Assembly: GCF_029081005.1 (NCBI RefSeq)
Contig: NZ_JAJQTQ010000014.1
Coordinates: 54,021-118,020, forward strand
From: Halomonas elongata
Lineage (GTDB): Bacteria; Pseudomonadota; Gammaproteobacteria; Pseudomonadales; Halomonadaceae
Reading direction: 5' to 3'
Length of the DNA: 64,000 nucleotides
Of this stretch, positions 25,827 through 39,375 are shown one piece after another. The position numbers and the translations under genes were made by a program. Below the pieces are notes generated by a model that saw nothing but the letters and a program-made list of their open reading frames with translations, did no database searches and was not told the origin of the DNA. Every line of letters starts with the position of its first letter. Position 1 is the stretch's first letter.

Positions 25827-27221
25827 TCAAGCACCGTCCTGCTCCCCGCCCCGGGCGACCAGTTCCGCCAGGGCCTTTTCATCGAGACGCTGACGGTCGA
25901 CCTTGAGGTAGGCCAGCCGCTCTTCGGGTACCACCATGACATCCTCGACGCCGGCCACATCGGCGAATTTCGCCATCAGGGTATCCAGGGCATCATCGCG
26001 ATGCCGCTCGTCCAGCGCGACCACTTCACTGGAAAGATGTCGTGGCGGTGTCATGCCGGCCATCAGTACCAGCCAGACTCCTCCCAGCATGGCACATCCC
26101 GCGAACACCGCGGCAAGCCCCCACTGCTGAGACAGCCAGCCTCCCAGCACCCCACCCAGGAAGGCCCCCAGGAACTGACTGGTAGAGTAGAGCCCCATGG
26201 CCGTGCCCTTGGCGCCGGCCGGCGCCAGCTTGCTGAGCATCGACGGCAGGGTCGCCTCGAGCAGGTTGAACGCCGTGAAGAAGACCAGCAGCCACACCAG
26301 CAGGCCACGCAGCCCCTCTGCGAAACCGGCCAGACCGATCAGGCTCAGGGTGATCGCGACGATGGACCCCAGGCACATGACCTTCATCTGGCGCCGCTTC
26401 TCGGCCACGATCACCAGGGGCACCATGGCGACGAACGCCACCGCCATGACCCCGAGATACACCCAGCCCTGTTGCGCGCTTTCGATTCCGGCATCGACCA
26501 GGCGGAACGGCACGGCCACGAAGATCGCCATCAGGATGAGATGCAGGGAAAAGATCGAGACATCCATGCGCCACAGATCGACCCGCCCAAGGATGCCGGC
26601 GAGCTGGCCGCGGTCCAGCCCCACATCACGATGATGGCCACGCCGCGGTGCCGGCGGAACCAGCTTCCACAGCACGGCCAGTCCCACCGCGGAGAGCCCG
26701 GCGGTAAACCAGAACACGCCCGCCAGCCCGAATCGAGACGCGACCAGCGGCCCCAGCACCATGGCCACGGCGAAGGCCACGCCGATGGATAGCCCGATCG
26801 TGGCCATGGCGGCGGTACGTACCTGTTCACGAGTCTGGTCGGCCAGCAACGCCATGATCGCCGCTGCCACCGCGCCACTGCCCTGCAGGCAGCGGCCGAT
26901 GATGATGCCGGCGATGCTGTCGGCCTGGGCCGCCACCATGCTGCCGACCATGAACAGGCAAAGACCGAAGGCAATGACCGGCTTGCGACCGATGCGGTCC
27001 GAGACCAGACCGAACGGGATCTGCAGGGCGGCCTGGGTCAGGCCGTAGATGCCCAGTGCCAGGCCAATCAGCAGCGGTGTCGCACCACTCAGGTCCTCCG
27101 CATGCAGTGCCAGCACCGGCAGCACCATGAACAACCCCAGCATCCTCGAGGCATAAAGCCCCGCCAGGCCGGTGATGGCACGACGCTCGGAAGCCAACAG
27201 CAGTCCAGAGACCTTTCGCAT
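25827..27221 (-). CDS. MFS transporter of the YajR type
   Basis: A 464-residue transporter with 12 predicted membrane helices, the MFS motif A region DRIGRKPVIAFG after helix 2, and a soluble ferredoxin-like C-terminal domain (about 400-464, LDTLMAKFADVAGVEDVMVVPEE in outline) as in E. coli YajR with its YAM domain. Export of a small molecule with protons is expected; the substrate is unknown. The ATG at 27221 fits the family; the frame extends 16 codons upstream without a good site. Confidence 0.86.
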   Translation of the reverse strand: MRKVSGLLLASERRAITGLAGLYASRMLGLFMVLPVLALHAEDLSGATPLLIGLALGIYGLTQAALQIPFGLVSDRIGRKPVIAFGLCLFMVGSMVAAQADSIAGIIIGRCLQGSGAVAAAIMALLADQTREQVRTAAMATIGLSIGVAFAVAMVLGPLVASRFGLAGVFWFTAGLSAVGLAVLWKLVPPAPRRGHHRDVGLDRGQLAGILGRVDLWRMDVSIFSLHLILMAIFVAVPFRLVDAGIESAQQGWVYLGVMAVAFVAMVPLVIVAEKRRQMKVMCLGSIVAITLSLIGLAGFAEGLRGLLVWLLVFFTAFNLLEATLPSMLSKLAPAGAKGTAMGLYSTSQFLGAFLGGVLGGWLSQQWGLAAVFAGCAMLGGVWLVLMAGMTPPRHLSSEVVALDERHRDDALDTLMAKFADVAGVEDVMVVPEERLAYLKVDRQRLDEKALAELVARGGEQDGA

Positions 27222-27318
27222 AGGGATCGCGTTTCCGTGAACGGGCTGGCGCCCTTGAATGGACCGCATATTCTAGCGGTTCGTCACCACCCGGGGGAAG
27301 CCGAAGCGAGTCGAGGCT

Positions 27319-27348
27319 TTGCCGGGGCCACGAGCGGCCACGTATAAT
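27319..27348 (+). promoter_or_regulatory. Probable uvrA promoter
   Basis: TTGCCG (27319-27324), an 18-bp spacer and a perfect TATAAT (27343-27348) end 30 bp before the uvrA start. No CTG-N10-CAG LexA box is visible in the 157 bp between the MFS and uvrA starts. Confidence 0.6.
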
Positions 27349-27378
27349 CGACCTTTTGCCGCGTCTCGCGAGGTGGGA

Positions 27379-30246
<2,868 letters not shown>

Positions 30247-30250
30247 CCAA

Positions 30251-30313
30251 GCTGGAAGCTGGAAGCTGGAAGCTGGAAGCTGGAAGCTGGAAGCTGGAAG
30301 CTGGAAGCTGGAA
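30251..30313. repeat. Nine tandem copies of heptamer GCTGGAA
   Basis: Nine perfect 7-bp units begin 5 bp after the uvrA stop. Inverted copies of the unit (CTTCCAGCTT near 30352-30362 and CTTCCAGCTC near 30374) follow within 70 bp, so a long hairpin or cruciform can form. The array lies between convergent uvrA and rplQ, outside coding sequence. Confidence 0.9.
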
Positions 30314-30421
30314 GGCAGCATGAACCCCGACAACATGGGGTCAAGGGTTTTTCTTCCAGCTTCAAGCTTATGACTTCCAGCTCCCGGCGAAGCCGGGTCG
30401 CGGCGCAGCCGGGCGTAAAAA

Positions 30422-30447
30422 AACCGGCTCCCCTGGGGGAGCCGGTT
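30422..30447. terminator. Terminator of the alpha operon (and uvrA)
   Basis: AACCGGCTCCC pairs with GGGAGCCGGTT across a four-base loop. An A7 run on its left gives a U-run in minus-strand transcripts, making it a strong Rho-independent terminator after rplQ. It may also stop uvrA transcripts. Confidence 0.88.
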
Positions 30448-30478
30448 TGCTGTCGGACCTTGAGGTCAGGCGCGAGGA

Positions 30479-30862
30479 TCAGTCCTCGGCGGCTTCCTCG
30501 ACGACCGGACGGTCGACCAGTTCGACGTAGGCCATGGGGGCGTTGTCGCCGGTGCGGTAACCGCACTTCAGCACACGGACATAACCGCCCGGGCGCTCGG
30601 CATAACGCGGACCCAGCTCATTGAAGAGCTTGCCGACCGTTTCCTTGGAGCGGGTACGGCTGAAGGCCAGGCGCCGGTTGGCGACGCTGTCCTGCTTGGC
30701 CAGGGTGATCAGCGGCTCGATATGACGACGCAGCTCCTTGGCCTTGGGCAGGGTTGTCTTGATCACTTCGTGCTCGACCAGCGACACGCACATGTTCTTG
30801 AACATGGCCTGACGGTGTGAGCTGGTACGATTCAGGTGACGACCACTCTTACGATGACGCAT
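30479..30862 (-). CDS. rplQ: 50S ribosomal protein L17
   Basis: A 127-residue protein with the full family N-terminus ([20 protein letters not shown]). It is the last gene of the rpsM-rpsK-rpsD-rpoA-rplQ operon, 39 bp after rpoA, and is followed by a strong terminator. The C-terminal end is acidic (VVEEAAED), a small feature compatible with a halophilic proteome. Confidence 0.97.
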   Translation of the reverse strand: MRHRKSGRHLNRTSSHRQAMFKNMCVSLVEHEVIKTTLPKAKELRRHIEPLITLAKQDSVANRRLAFSRTRSKETVGKLFNELGPRYAERPGGYVRVLKCGYRTGDNAPMAYVELVDRPVVEEAAED

Positions 30863-30901
30863 GGTTGTGATTCCTTACCAAACTGGGACTCGAGTCGACG
30901 C

Positions 30902-31900
30902 TCACGCGGAGGCCTTGTCGTCCTTCAGGCTAGCGGGTGGCCAGTTCTCCAGCCGCATGCCGAGGGACAGACCGCGGGCGGCCAACACGTCCTTGATCTC
31001 GTTCAACGACTTCTTGCCGAGATTCGGGGTCTTCAACAGCTCCACCTCGGTGCGCTGGATCAGGTCCCCGATGTAATAGATATTCTCGGCTTTCAGACAG
31101 TTGGCGCTGCGAACGGTCAACTCGAGATCGTCCACGGGGCGCAGCAGGATCGGATCGATGTGATCCTCTTCCTCCTCGACTTCCTGTTCCTTGTCGGCTT
31201 CCAGGTCGACGAACGCAGCCAGCTGCTCTTGCAGGATGGTCGCGCTGCGACGGATCGCCTCTTCCGGATCCAGGGTACCGTCGGTTTCCAGATCGATGAT
31301 CAGCTTGTCGAGGTCGGTGCGCTGTTCGACGCGCGCCGCTTCGACGGAGTAGGAAACCCGACGCACGGGGCTGAAGGTCGCATCCAGCTGCAGGCGGCCG
31401 ATAGCGCGAGACTCATCGTCGGCATCGCCACGCACGTCGGCCGGCTCGTAGCCACGACCGCGCGCGATCTTGAGCTGCATCTTCAGCTCTGCACCCTCGT
31501 TGACGTGGGCGATGACATGCTCGGGATTGATGATATCGACATCATGGTCGATGGCGATGTCACCCGCAGTCACGACGGCCGGGCCCTGCTTGTTCAGCGA
31601 GAGCACCGCCTCGTCGCGGCTATGCATCTTGATCGCCACGTCCTTGAGGTTCAGGAGGATTTCGATGACATCTTCCTGGACACCCTCGATCGCGCTGTAC
31701 TCATGGTCGACACCGGCGATCTCGGCCTCTACCACGGCACAGCCGGGCATGGACGAGAGCAGAATGCGACGCAGTGCATTCCCCAGCGTGTGGCCGAAGC
31801 CACGCTCGAAGGGTTCGAGCACGATCTTCGCGTGGTGTGCGCTGATCTCTTCGACCTTGATATCGCGAGGACGGAGAAACTCTGTCACTGAACGCTGCAT
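30902..31900 (-). CDS. rpoA: RNA polymerase alpha subunit
   Basis: A 332-residue alpha subunit (E. coli 329). The N-terminal dimerisation domain ([20 protein letters not shown]) and the C-terminal DNA- and activator-binding domain ([19 protein letters not shown]...[12 protein letters not shown]) are both complete. The linker near 235-245 is strongly acidic ([14 protein letters not shown]). It is translated from the alpha operon between rpsD and rplQ. Confidence 0.98.
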   Translation of the reverse strand: MQRSVTEFLRPRDIKVEEISAHHAKIVLEPFERGFGHTLGNALRRILLSSMPGCAVVEAEIAGVDHEYSAIEGVQEDVIEILLNLKDVAIKMHSRDEAVLSLNKQGPAVVTAGDIAIDHDVDIINPEHVIAHVNEGAELKMQLKIARGRGYEPADVRGDADDESRAIGRLQLDATFSPVRRVSYSVEAARVEQRTDLDKLIIDLETDGTLDPEEAIRRSATILQEQLAAFVDLEADKEQEVEEEEDHIDPILLRPVDDLELTVRSANCLKAENIYYIGDLIQRTEVELLKTPNLGKKSLNEIKDVLAARGLSLGMRLENWPPASLKDDKASA

Positions 31901-31982
31901 ATGAACACCTTTCAGGCTGCCAAACGGATACTCGGTTCTGAGAGCCGCTTCCCATCACCGGGAAGCGGCGCGGCCCGGCCGC

Positions 31983-32603
31983 TTATTTCGAGTACAGCTC
32001 GACGATCAGGTTTTCGTTGATGTCGGCAGACAGGTCACCGCGTTCAGGCAGAGCCTTGAAAGTGCCTTCCATCTTCTTGGCATCGATCTCGACCCAGGCC
32101 ACGTCGCCACGGTTGGCGGCGATGCCGAGGGCATTCTGGATGCGGGCCTGGTTCTTGGCCTTCTCGCGAACGGAGACCACATCCCCCGGCTTGACCTGGT
32201 AAGACGCCACATTGACGGTCTTGCCGTTGACGGCAATCGCCTTGTGACTGACCAGCTGACGCGCCTCGGAACGCGTGGAGCCGAAGCCCATGCGGTAGAC
32301 GACGTTGTCCAGTCGGGATTCGAGCAGTTGCAGCAACAACTCACCGGTCGCGCCCTTCAGGCGGGCCGCTTCCTTGTAGTAGTTGCGGAACTGCTTCTCG
32401 AGTACGCCGTACATACGACGTACTTTCTGCTTCTCGCGAAGCTGCAAGCCGTAGTCGGAAATACGCTGACGACGCTGGCCGTGCACACCCGGGATCTGCT
32501 CGGATTTGCACTTCTTCTCGAAGGGAGTGACACCGCTCTTGAGGAAGAGGTCGGTGCCTTCACGACGAGACAGTTTGCACTTCGGTCCAATATAACGAGC
32601 CAT
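31983..32603 (-). CDS. rpsD: 30S ribosomal protein S4
   Basis: A 206-residue S4, full length, with the N-terminal [20 protein letters not shown] and the S4 RNA-binding domain ([20 protein letters not shown]). It nucleates assembly of the 16S 5' domain and in enterobacteria represses its own operon at the rpsM leader. It lies 12 bp after rpsK and 82 bp before rpoA. Confidence 0.98.
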   Translation of the reverse strand: MARYIGPKCKLSRREGTDLFLKSGVTPFEKKCKSEQIPGVHGQRRQRISDYGLQLREKQKVRRMYGVLEKQFRNYYKEAARLKGATGELLLQLLESRLDNVVYRMGFGSTRSEARQLVSHKAIAVNGKTVNVASYQVKPGDVVSVREKAKNQARIQNALGIAANRGDVAWVEIDAKKMEGTFKALPERGDLSADINENLIVELYSK

Positions 32604-32615
32604 GAATCTGTCTCC

Positions 32616-33002
32616 TTAAACGCGGCGTTTCTTCGGCGGACGGCAGCCATTGTGGGGAATGGGCGTCGCGTCGGTGATGCTTTGCACGCGGAAGCCGGCG
32701 GCATTCAGTGCACGCACGGCGGATTCACGACCCGGACCGGGGCCTTTGACCAGCACGTCGACGTTTTTCACACCATACTCGGCTGCAGCAGTCGCTGCAC
32801 GTTCGCTTGCCACTTGAGCAGCGAACGGGGTGCTCTTGCGAGAACCACGAAAACCCGAACCACCGGCAGTCGCCCAGGAGAGCGCATTGCCCTGGCGGTC
32901 TGTGATCGTAATGATCGTGTTGTTAAAAGAGGCGTGGATATGCGCGACGGCATCCACTACCTGCTTTTTAACCTTTTTACGGTTGCTACGCGGGTTAGCC
33001 AT
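32616..33002 (-). CDS. rpsK: 30S ribosomal protein S11
   Basis: A 128-residue S11 of the small-subunit platform. [20 protein letters not shown] and [18 protein letters not shown] are typical, and the tail [13 protein letters not shown] is complete. It lies between rpsM and rpsD in the alpha operon. Confidence 0.98.
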   Translation of the reverse strand: MANPRSNRKKVKKQVVDAVAHIHASFNNTIITITDRQGNALSWATAGGSGFRGSRKSTPFAAQVASERAATAAAEYGVKNVDVLVKGPGPGRESAVRALNAAGFRVQSITDATPIPHNGCRPPKKRRV

Positions 33003-33041
33003 GTTGATGTCTATTCCTGTCGTTACGCCAGAACGTGCGTG

Positions 33042-33398
33042 TTATTTGCGAATCGGCTTACGCGGGCCCTTGCGGGTACGCGCATTGGTCTTGGTACGCT
33101 GACCGTTCAGCGGAAGACCACGACGATGACGCAGACCACGATAGCAACCCAGGTCCATGAGACGCTTGATGTTCAGCGTCACATCACGACGAAGATCGCC
33201 TTCAACGGTATGCTTGCCGACCTCGGCACGCAGGGTGTCCACTTCTTCAGAGGACAGTTCCTGAACCTTGGTGGTCGGTGCGATGCCGGCCGCGACACAG
33301 ATTTCCTGAGCGCGCGTACGGCCAATCCCGAAGATATAGGTCAGCGAGATCGCCGCATGCTTGTTGTCCGGGATATTGACGCCTGCAATACGGGCCAT
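33042..33398 (-). CDS. rpsM: 30S ribosomal protein S13
   Basis: A 118-residue S13 of the head of the small subunit. It starts [20 protein letters not shown] and ends in the basic tail [13 protein letters not shown] that reaches the P-site tRNA. It is the first gene of the alpha operon. A promoter-like pair and a 124-bp leader precede it; in enterobacteria this leader is where S4 represses the operon. Confidence 0.98.
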   Translation of the reverse strand: MARIAGVNIPDNKHAAISLTYIFGIGRTRAQEICVAAGIAPTTKVQELSSEEVDTLRAEVGKHTVEGDLRRDVTLNIKRLMDLGCYRGLRHRRGLPLNGQRTKTNARTRKGPRKPIRK

Positions 33399-33455
33399 CA
33401 GCTTACTCCGAAATTTGAGCGGCTTGCTCGTTTAATCATCTACAAAAGGCGCAAC

Positions 33456-33484
33456 AGCATACCCCTTTCCCTACCAGAGGGCAA
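33456..33484 (-). promoter_or_regulatory. Probable alpha-operon promoter
   Basis: On the minus strand TTGCCC (33484-33479) and TATGCT (33461-33456) are 17 bp apart, between rpmJ and rpsM. The resulting transcript would start in the S4-type leader, so the alpha operon can be expressed apart from spc. Confidence 0.5.
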
Positions 33485-33522
33485 GGGGCATGCCGGCACC
33501 CGGTTCATGACAGCCCAGGGGC

Positions 33523-33636
33523 TCAGCCCTGGCGCTGCTTGTGCCGCGGCTCGCTGCAGATGACGCGCACGGCGCCATTGCGACGAATGATCTTGCAGTT
33601 GCGGCACATTTTCTTCACGGAAGCTCGAACTTTCAT
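33523..33636 (-). CDS. rpmJ: 50S ribosomal protein L36
   Basis: A 37-codon gene, [20 protein letters not shown] through EPRHKQRQG. The zinc ligands Cys11, Cys14, Cys27 and His32 are all present, so this is the zinc-containing form. It is the last gene of the spc operon, 52 bp after secY, the usual place. Confidence 0.97.
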   Translation of the reverse strand: MKVRASVKKMCRNCKIIRRNGAVRVICSEPRHKQRQG

Positions 33637-33688
33637 CGTTCTTTCTCCAAATTCGGCTCGCGGCGCGTCAAATCGGTCGACGGCGCCT

Positions 33689-35020
33689 TCAGCGCATCAT
33701 GCCGCCGCTGCCGTAGCCTTTCAGGTTCGACTTCTTCATCACCGATTCATACTGATGCGACATGAGGTGCGATTGCACCTGGGCCATGAAGTCCATGATG
33801 ACCACTACCACGATCAGCAGCGAGGTACCGCCAAAGAAGAACGGCACGTTCCAGGCCACGATCAGGAACTGGGGCATCAGGGAAACCGCAGTGATGTAGA
33901 GAGCACCGAACAAGGTCAGACGCGTCATGACCTTGTCGACGTAGCGAGCGGTCTGCTCACCGGGACGGATACCCGGCAGGAAGGCCCCCGACTTCTTGAG
34001 ATTGTCGGCGACATCCTTGGGGTTGAAGACCAGCGCTGTGTAAAAGAAGCAGAAGAATACCACCGCCGCCGCGAAAAGCAAGATATAAAGCGGCTGGCCA
34101 GGGCCCAGAGCCTGGGATGCCCGCTGCAGCCACTCCATGCCGTCCCCGGCACCGATCCACTGCCCCAGCGACGCCGGGAACAGCAGGATGCTCGAGGCGA
34201 AGATCGCCGGAATCACACCCGCCATGTTCACCTTCAGCGGCAGATAACTGCTCTGGCCGGCATACATCTTGTTACCGACCTGACGACGCGGATAGTTCAC
34301 CGTGAGACGGCGCTGGCCGCGTTCGATGAACACCACGAAGGCCACGGTGGCGATGCCCAGCGCGGACAGGGCCAACAGCGGCAGCACGTTCCAGGCGCCC
34401 TCGTTGCGGGCCAGCTCGAAAGCCTGCCCCACGGCGCCCGGCAACCCGGCGACGATCCCCGAGAAGATCAGCAGCGAAATGCCGTTGCCGATGCCCTTCT
34501 CGGTGATCTGCTCACCTAGCCACATCAGGAACACCGCCCCGCAGACGAAGGTCACGATGGCGGTGAAATAGAAGCTGAAATCGGCCGTATAGGCGATCCC
34601 TTGACTCGCCAGGCCGACGGACATGCCGGTCGCCTGGACGAGCGCCAGGAGCACGGTGCCATAGCGCGTGTACTGGCTGATCTTGCGACGCCCGGCCTCG
34701 CCTTCCTTCTTCAACTGCTCGAGCTGGGGCGAGACGGCGGTCAGCAGCTGCATGATAATCGACGCCGAAATGTAGGGCATGATGCCCAGGGCGAGGATAC
34801 TCATGCGCTCCAGGGCACCGCCCGAGAACATGTTGAACATGCCCAGGATGGTGCCCTGCTGCTCCCTGAACAAGGCAGCAAGCTGGTCAGGATTGATACC
34901 GGGAACGGGGATGTGGGCACCGATACGGTAGACCACGATGGCGAGGAGCACGAAGCGCAGACGCGCCCATAGTTCACTCAGACCGCTGCCCATCGCCGGC
35001 ATGTTTCCTGACTTGGCCAT
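33689..35020 (-). CDS. secY: Protein translocase channel subunit SecY
   Basis: A 443-residue membrane protein with ten predicted helices, forming the Sec channel with SecE and SecG. The plug and lateral-gate helix regions ([20 protein letters not shown]) are normal, and the cytoplasmic loop near [20 protein letters not shown] is typical. Its ATG directly abuts the rplO stop codon. SecE is encoded in the same window, 26 kb away. Confidence 0.98.
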   Translation of the reverse strand: MAKSGNMPAMGSGLSELWARLRFVLLAIVVYRIGAHIPVPGINPDQLAALFREQQGTILGMFNMFSGGALERMSILALGIMPYISASIIMQLLTAVSPQLEQLKKEGEAGRRKISQYTRYGTVLLALVQATGMSVGLASQGIAYTADFSFYFTAIVTFVCGAVFLMWLGEQITEKGIGNGISLLIFSGIVAGLPGAVGQAFELARNEGAWNVLPLLALSALGIATVAFVVFIERGQRRLTVNYPRRQVGNKMYAGQSSYLPLKVNMAGVIPAIFASSILLFPASLGQWIGAGDGMEWLQRASQALGPGQPLYILLFAAAVVFFCFFYTALVFNPKDVADNLKKSGAFLPGIRPGEQTARYVDKVMTRLTLFGALYITAVSLMPQFLIVAWNVPFFFGGTSLLIVVVVIMDFMAQVQSHLMSHQYESVMKKSNLKGYGSGGMMR

Positions 35021-35455
35021 TTAGTCCTCTACCTTGCCGCCAGCAGCTTCGATCGCGGCACGGGCACCCTTGGTGACCTTGAGGCCGCGGACGGTAACCG
35101 CTTGGTTCAGTTCGCCGGAAAGGATCACCTTGGCATACCGTGTGGCATCCTTGAGCACGTTGGCTTGCTTGAGGGTGTCCAGGGTGACTTCGCCACCTTC
35201 GACCCGGGCCAGTTCGGCCAGGCGGACTTCCTCGGAGGCCAAGGCCTTGGCAGAGGTGAAACCGAACTTCGGCAGACGACGCTGCAGCGGCATCTGACCG
35301 CCTTCGAAGCCGGGCTTCACGCTACCGCCACTGCGCGACTTGAGACCCTTGTGGCCACGGCCACCGGTCTTGCCCAGACCGGAGCCCATGCCACGGCCGA
35401 CGCGCTTCTCGGCGTGCTTGGAGCCCGGTGCCGGGCTCAGGCTATTGAGTTTCAT
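35021..35455 (-). CDS. rplO: 50S ribosomal protein L15
   Basis: A 144-residue L15 with the Gly/Arg-rich N-terminal extension ([17 protein letters not shown]) that enters the 23S rRNA core. It lies three bases after rpmD, and its stop abuts secY. Confidence 0.98.
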   Translation of the reverse strand: MKLNSLSPAPGSKHAEKRVGRGMGSGLGKTGGRGHKGLKSRSGGSVKPGFEGGQMPLQRRLPKFGFTSAKALASEEVRLAELARVEGGEVTLDTLKQANVLKDATRYAKVILSGELNQAVTVRGLKVTKGARAAIEAAGGKVED

Positions 35456-35458
35456 GGA

Positions 35459-35641
35459 TTACTCTCCCTCAACACGCACAAGGTAGTTGACCTTGTGGAT
35501 CATGCCGCGCACGGCAGGGGTGTCTTCCAGTTCGACCGTGTGACCGATGCGACGCAGGCCGAGGCCATTCATGGTGGCCTTGTGCTTGGCCAGCACGCCG
35601 ATGGTACTGCGGGTCTGGGTAACCTTGATCGTTGCTGACAT
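35459..35641 (-). CDS. rpmD: 50S ribosomal protein L30
   Basis: A 60-residue L30 beginning [20 protein letters not shown]. The ATG at 35641 is chosen because the longer frame adds residues not found in the family. It sits five bases after rpsE and three bases before rplO, consistent with tight coupling. Confidence 0.96.
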   Translation of the reverse strand: MSATIKVTQTRSTIGVLAKHKATMNGLGLRRIGHTVELEDTPAVRGMIHKVNYLVRVEGE

Positions 35642-35646
35642 GGTGC

Positions 35647-36147
35647 TTACCCCGTGATCGCTTCGACTGACAGACCGCGCTTGGCAGCCACGTCTTCCGG
35701 CGACCGCTGGGCGGTCAGACCGTTGACGGTCGCCCGCACCACGTTCACCGGATTGGTGGAGCCGTAGCACTTGGCCAGGACGTCGTGGACACCGGCCAGC
35801 TCGAGCACGGAGCGCATGGCGCCACCGGCGATGATCCCGGTACCTTCGGAAGCCGGCTGCATGTACACCTTGGAGGCACCGTGACGGGCCTTGACGGAGT
35901 ACTGCAGAGTGCTGCCGGAAAGGTTGACCTTGACCATGTTGCGGCGCGCCTGGTCCATGGCCTTCTGGATGGCCACCGGGACCTCGCGAGCCTTGCCACG
36001 ACCGAAGCCGACACGACCGTTACCGTCACCCACGACGGTCAGGGCGGTGAAGCCGAAGATTCGGCCACCCTTGACCACCTTGGCGACACGGTTGACCTGC
36101 ACGAGCTTTTCCTGCAGATCGCCGTTTTGCTGTTCGTTCTTCGCCAT
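35647..36147 (-). CDS. rpsE: 30S ribosomal protein S5
   Basis: A 166-residue S5. The N-terminal double-stranded RNA-binding fold includes [20 protein letters not shown], the loop linked to ribosomal fidelity and spectinomycin response; it looks wild type. The C-terminal domain ([17 protein letters not shown]) is intact. It lies between rplR and rpmD. Confidence 0.98.
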   Translation of the reverse strand: MAKNEQQNGDLQEKLVQVNRVAKVVKGGRIFGFTALTVVGDGNGRVGFGRGKAREVPVAIQKAMDQARRNMVKVNLSGSTLQYSVKARHGASKVYMQPASEGTGIIAGGAMRSVLELAGVHDVLAKCYGSTNPVNVVRATVNGLTAQRSPEDVAAKRGLSVEAITG

Positions 36148-36158
36148 CGTAAAACCCT

Positions 36159-36509
36159 TTAGAATTCCAGGCCGCCTTCACGAGCGGCGTCGGCCAGGGC
36201 CTTGACGCGGCCGTGGTACTTGAAACCGGCGCGATCGAAAGCCACTTGGGTGATGCCTGCCTGCTTGGCGCGTTCGGCAATCATTTCGCCGACCTTGGTG
36301 GCGGCGTCGACATTGCCGGTCGCTCCCTCGCGCAGGGCCTTGTCCAGCGTGGACGCGCTGGCCAGGACCTTGCCACCATCCGGCGAGATGATCTGCGCAT
36401 AGATGTGGCGCGGGGTACGATTGACGCACAGGCGATGCACGCCCAGCTCGCGGATCTTGGCACGAGCGCGGCGGGCACGACGGAGACGAGATTCTTTCTT
36501 CGCGTTCAT
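36159..36509 (-). CDS. rplR: 50S ribosomal protein L18
   Basis: A 116-residue 5S rRNA-binding protein, [20 protein letters not shown] to [11 protein letters not shown]. The basic N-terminus and YHGRVKAL motif are normal. It is ten bases after rplF. Confidence 0.98.
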   Translation of the reverse strand: MNAKKESRLRRARRARAKIRELGVHRLCVNRTPRHIYAQIISPDGGKVLASASTLDKALREGATGNVDAATKVGEMIAERAKQAGITQVAFDRAGFKYHGRVKALADAAREGGLEF

Positions 36510-36518
36510 AACCCTGCC

Positions 36519-37049
36519 TTACTTCTTCTTGGCTTCTTTGCGACGGATCTGCTCGTCACCATACCGAATCCCCTTGCCCTTGTAGGGCTCGGGCGGACGG
36601 AAGGCGCGGATTTCCGCAGCGACCTGGCCGAGCTTCTGCTTGTCCGCGCTCTTCAGCACGATAGTGGTGTTCTTCGGCGTTTCCGCCGTGACACCTTCAG
36701 GCAGTTCATAGTCGACCGGGTGGGAGAAGCCCAGTGTCAGGTTGAGCGTCTGGCCCTTGGCTTGGGCACGATAACCGACGCCGTTGATTTCGAGGGTCCG
36801 GGTGAAGCCCTCGGACACACCGGTGACCAGGTTCTGAACCAGGGCACGGGTAGTGCCGACCATCGCCCAGCTCTTGGCGGACTCGCTCGGCTGGAAGGAC
36901 AGCTGACCGTCTTCCTGGCCGATCGCCACGTCGGGATGCACGGCCATGGACAGCGTGCCCTGGCCGCCCTTCACGGACAGCTGGTCGCCATCGAGCTTGA
37001 TCTCGACGCCGCTGGGCAGTTTAACCGGATATTTGGCTACGCGGGACAT
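36519..37049 (-). CDS. rplF: 50S ribosomal protein L6
   Basis: A 176-residue L6 of two repeated domains near the factor-binding site. [20 protein letters not shown] and the C-terminal [13 protein letters not shown] are standard. It follows rpsH after nine bases. Confidence 0.98.
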   Translation of the reverse strand: MSRVAKYPVKLPSGVEIKLDGDQLSVKGGQGTLSMAVHPDVAIGQEDGQLSFQPSESAKSWAMVGTTRALVQNLVTGVSEGFTRTLEINGVGYRAQAKGQTLNLTLGFSHPVDYELPEGVTAETPKNTTIVLKSADKQKLGQVAAEIRAFRPPEPYKGKGIRYGDEQIRRKEAKKK

Positions 37050-37058
37050 TCCAAACTC

Positions 37059-37451
37059 CTAGAATACGGTGCAGATGACTTCACCACCGACACCAGCCTG
37101 ACGAGCCGCGCGGTCGGTCATCACCCCTTGAGAGGTGGTGACGATCGCGATACCCAGGCCATCGGCAACCTTGGGCAGGGATTCCTTGCCCTTGTAGTTG
37201 CGCAGGGACGGCTTGGAGACCCGCTGCAGATGCTCGATGACCGGCTTGCCTTCGAAGTACTTGAGGGTCACGTTCAGCTCGGGCTTGGCCGAGTCGCTGA
37301 CGTCATAGTCAGTGACGTACCCTTCTTCCTTCAGCACGCGGGCCACCTCGACCTTGAGCTTGGAGGACGGCATGGAAACCGTCTCCTTGGTGGCCATCTG
37401 CGCATTGCGGATACGGGTAAACATATCCGCCAGAGTGTCTTGCATGCTCAT
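37059..37451 (-). CDS. rpsH: 30S ribosomal protein S8
   Basis: A 130-residue S8 ([20 protein letters not shown]) with the C-terminal RNA-binding motif [20 protein letters not shown]. In E. coli S8 represses the spc operon at the rplE start; here the rplX-rplE spacer is only 18 bp, so any such site must lie inside coding sequence. Confidence 0.98.
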   Translation of the reverse strand: MSMQDTLADMFTRIRNAQMATKETVSMPSSKLKVEVARVLKEEGYVTDYDVSDSAKPELNVTLKYFEGKPVIEHLQRVSKPSLRNYKGKESLPKVADGLGIAIVTTSQGVMTDRAARQAGVGGEVICTVF

Positions 37452-37483
37452 TTACGTTGCGCTCCTGATGATTCTACGTGGCG

Positions 37484-37789
37484 TTACCAGCTGGACTTCT
37501 TGAGCCCGGGCACGTCGCCACGCATGGCGGCTTCACGCAGCTTGTTGCGGCCGAGACCGAACTTGTTGTAGTAGCCGTGCGGACGGCCGGTGACGCGACA
37601 GCGGTTGCGCTTGCGCACCGGGCTGGAGTCACGCGGCAGCTGCTGCAACTTGAGCTGTGCGTCGAAGCGCTCTTCGTCAGAAGCGTTCACGTCCTGGATA
37701 ATCGCCTTGAGCTCGGCGCGCTTGGCGGAGAACTTCTCCACCAGCTTGGCGCGCTTCGTCTCACGCTCTACCATGCTTTTCTTTGCCAT
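37484..37789 (-). CDS. rpsN: 30S ribosomal protein S14
   Basis: A 101-residue S14 of the long, zinc-free type (no CxxC pairs). [20 protein letters not shown] and the C-terminal [20 protein letters not shown] are typical. It lies between rplE and rpsH. Confidence 0.98.
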   Translation of the reverse strand: MAKKSMVERETKRAKLVEKFSAKRAELKAIIQDVNASDEERFDAQLKLQQLPRDSSPVRKRNRCRVTGRPHGYYNKFGLGRNKLREAAMRGDVPGLKKSSW

Positions 37790-37799
37790 GATCCCACCC

Positions 37800-38339
37800 T
37801 TATCTCTTGAACGGGAAGTTCAGCGCGCCAAGCAGCGCACGACCTTCTTCATCGGTGTTGGCGGTGGTGGTAATGGTGACATCCAGACCACGGATCCGGT
37901 CGATCTTATCATATTCGATCTCCGGGAAGATGATCTGTTCACGCACCCCCATGGAGTAGTTGCCACGACCGTCGAAGGACTTCGGGTTGAGACCACGGAA
38001 GTCACGAACGCGGGGGATCGCGATATTCACCAGGCGATCGAGGAAGTCCCACATACGCTCACGGCGCAGGGTCACCTTGATCCCGATCGGCCAGCCTTCA
38101 CGCACCTTGAAGCCCGCGATGGACTTGCGTGCCTTGGTTACCAGCGGCTTCTGACCGGACAGCTTCTCCAGGTCGCCGATGGCGTTGTCGATCAGCTTCT
38201 TGTCGCTGATCGCGTCGCCGATGCCCATGTTCAGAGTCACCTTGGTGATCCTGGGCACCTGCATCACGTTGGCGTAGCTGAACTGCTCTTGCAGCTGAGC
38301 CGCCACCTCGTTTTGATAACGTTCTTTCAAGTTCGCCAT
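37800..38339 (-). CDS. rplE: 50S ribosomal protein L5
   Basis: A 179-residue 5S rRNA-binding protein of the central protuberance. [20 protein letters not shown] and [20 protein letters not shown] match the family. It begins 18 bp after rplX. Confidence 0.98.
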   Translation of the reverse strand: MANLKERYQNEVAAQLQEQFSYANVMQVPRITKVTLNMGIGDAISDKKLIDNAIGDLEKLSGQKPLVTKARKSIAGFKVREGWPIGIKVTLRRERMWDFLDRLVNIAIPRVRDFRGLNPKSFDGRGNYSMGVREQIIFPEIEYDKIDRIRGLDVTITTTANTDEEGRALLGALNFPFKR

Positions 38340-38357
38340 TTTGCTACCCGACTCGCG

Positions 38358-38675
38358 TTAAGCGTCGATCTGCGCTTGCGTCGACTTGTAGATACGTACC
38401 TTGGTACCGTCTTCCTGAACCTGGAAGCCGACGCGATCCGCTTTTCCGGTCTCCTGGTTGAAGATGGCCACGTTGGACGCGTGAATCGGAGCCTCGCGCT
38501 CGACGATACCGCCCTGATTTCCCGCCATGGGATTGGGCTTGGTGTGACGCTTGATCATGTTCACACCGGACACGACATAGCGCTCGTCCTTGAGAACGCG
38601 CTTGACCGTGCCACGCTTACCCTTGTCCTTGCCGGCGATGACGATCACTTGGTCGTCACGTTTGATCTTTTGCAT
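38358..38675 (-). CDS. rplX: 50S ribosomal protein L24
   Basis: A 105-residue assembly initiator with a KOW motif at the start ([20 protein letters not shown]). It binds domain I of 23S rRNA. It lies 14 bp after rplN. Confidence 0.98.
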   Translation of the reverse strand: MQKIKRDDQVIVIAGKDKGKRGTVKRVLKDERYVVSGVNMIKRHTKPNPMAGNQGGIVEREAPIHASNVAIFNQETGKADRVGFQVQEDGTKVRIYKSTQAQIDA

Positions 38676-38689
38676 ATCCGCCTCGCTCC

Positions 38690-39061
38690 TTACAGCACTT
38701 CAGGCGCCAAGGAAATGATCTTCATGAACTTCTCGTTGCGAAGCTCACGGGTCACCGGCCCAAAGATCCGGGTACCAACCGGCTGTTCGTTGATGTTGTT
38801 CAACAAAACGGCCGCATTTCCATCGAAGCGAATCAGCGAGCCGTCGTTACGACGGACGCCACTACGGGTGCGAACCACCACTGCCTTGAGGACCTGGCCT
38901 TTCTTGACCCGGCCACGCGGGATGGCTTCCTTCACCGTGACTTTGATGATATCGCCGACACGGGCATAACGGCGGTGCGAACCACCGAGCACCTTGATGC
39001 ACTGCACCCGGCGCGCCCCGCTGTTGTCGGCGACATCCAGCATTGTCTGAGTCTGAATCAT
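38690..39061 (-). CDS. rplN: 50S ribosomal protein L14
   Basis: A 123-residue L14, [20 protein letters not shown], the first gene of the spc set. The 52-bp spacer to rpsQ contains only the ribosome site and no clear promoter, so readthrough from the S10 operon is likely. Confidence 0.98.
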   Translation of the reverse strand: MIQTQTMLDVADNSGARRVQCIKVLGGSHRRYARVGDIIKVTVKEAIPRGRVKKGQVLKAVVVRTRSGVRRNDGSLIRFDGNAAVLLNNINEQPVGTRIFGPVTRELRNEKFMKIISLAPEVL

Positions 39062-39113
39062 CGGTTTTCTCCAAACCTAATCTGACTGCGCAGGCTTGAC
39101 TGGCGTTAGCCGA

Positions 39114-39374
39114 TCAACCCTTGGCCTGTTCGACGACTTCGACCAGCGTCCAAGCCTTGTTCTTGGACAGCGGACGGCACTCCTCGATGGACACCGTGTC
39201 ACCGGCCTTGGCCTGGTTGGTCGCGTCGTGGGCGTGCAGCTTGGTGGAGCGCTTGACGTACTTGCCATAGATCGGGTGGCGCTCACGACGCTCGATCATG
39301 ACGACGATGGACTTGTCCATCTTGTCGCTCACCACCTTGCCGGTGAGCGTACGGGCTTTCTTTGCTTCGGCCAT
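39114..39374 (-). CDS. rpsQ: 30S ribosomal protein S17
   Basis: An 86-residue S17 ([20 protein letters not shown]). A GTG three codons earlier is also open, but AGGTG is six bases before the ATG at 39374 and the shorter form fits the family. Its ATG lies one base beyond the rpmC stop, indicating coupling. Confidence 0.96.
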   Translation of the reverse strand: MAEAKKARTLTGKVVSDKMDKSIVVMIERRERHPIYGKYVKRSTKLHAHDATNQAKAGDTVSIEECRPLSKNKAWTLVEVVEQAKG

Positions 39375-39375
39375 C

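Noticed and set aside
27222..27378. LexA/SOS box upstream of uvrA
   Set aside because: No CTG-N10-CAG or similar dyad is present in the spacer.
30251..30313. Possible CRISPR array
   Set aside because: The repeat is a 7-bp unit without spacers and there are no cas genes.
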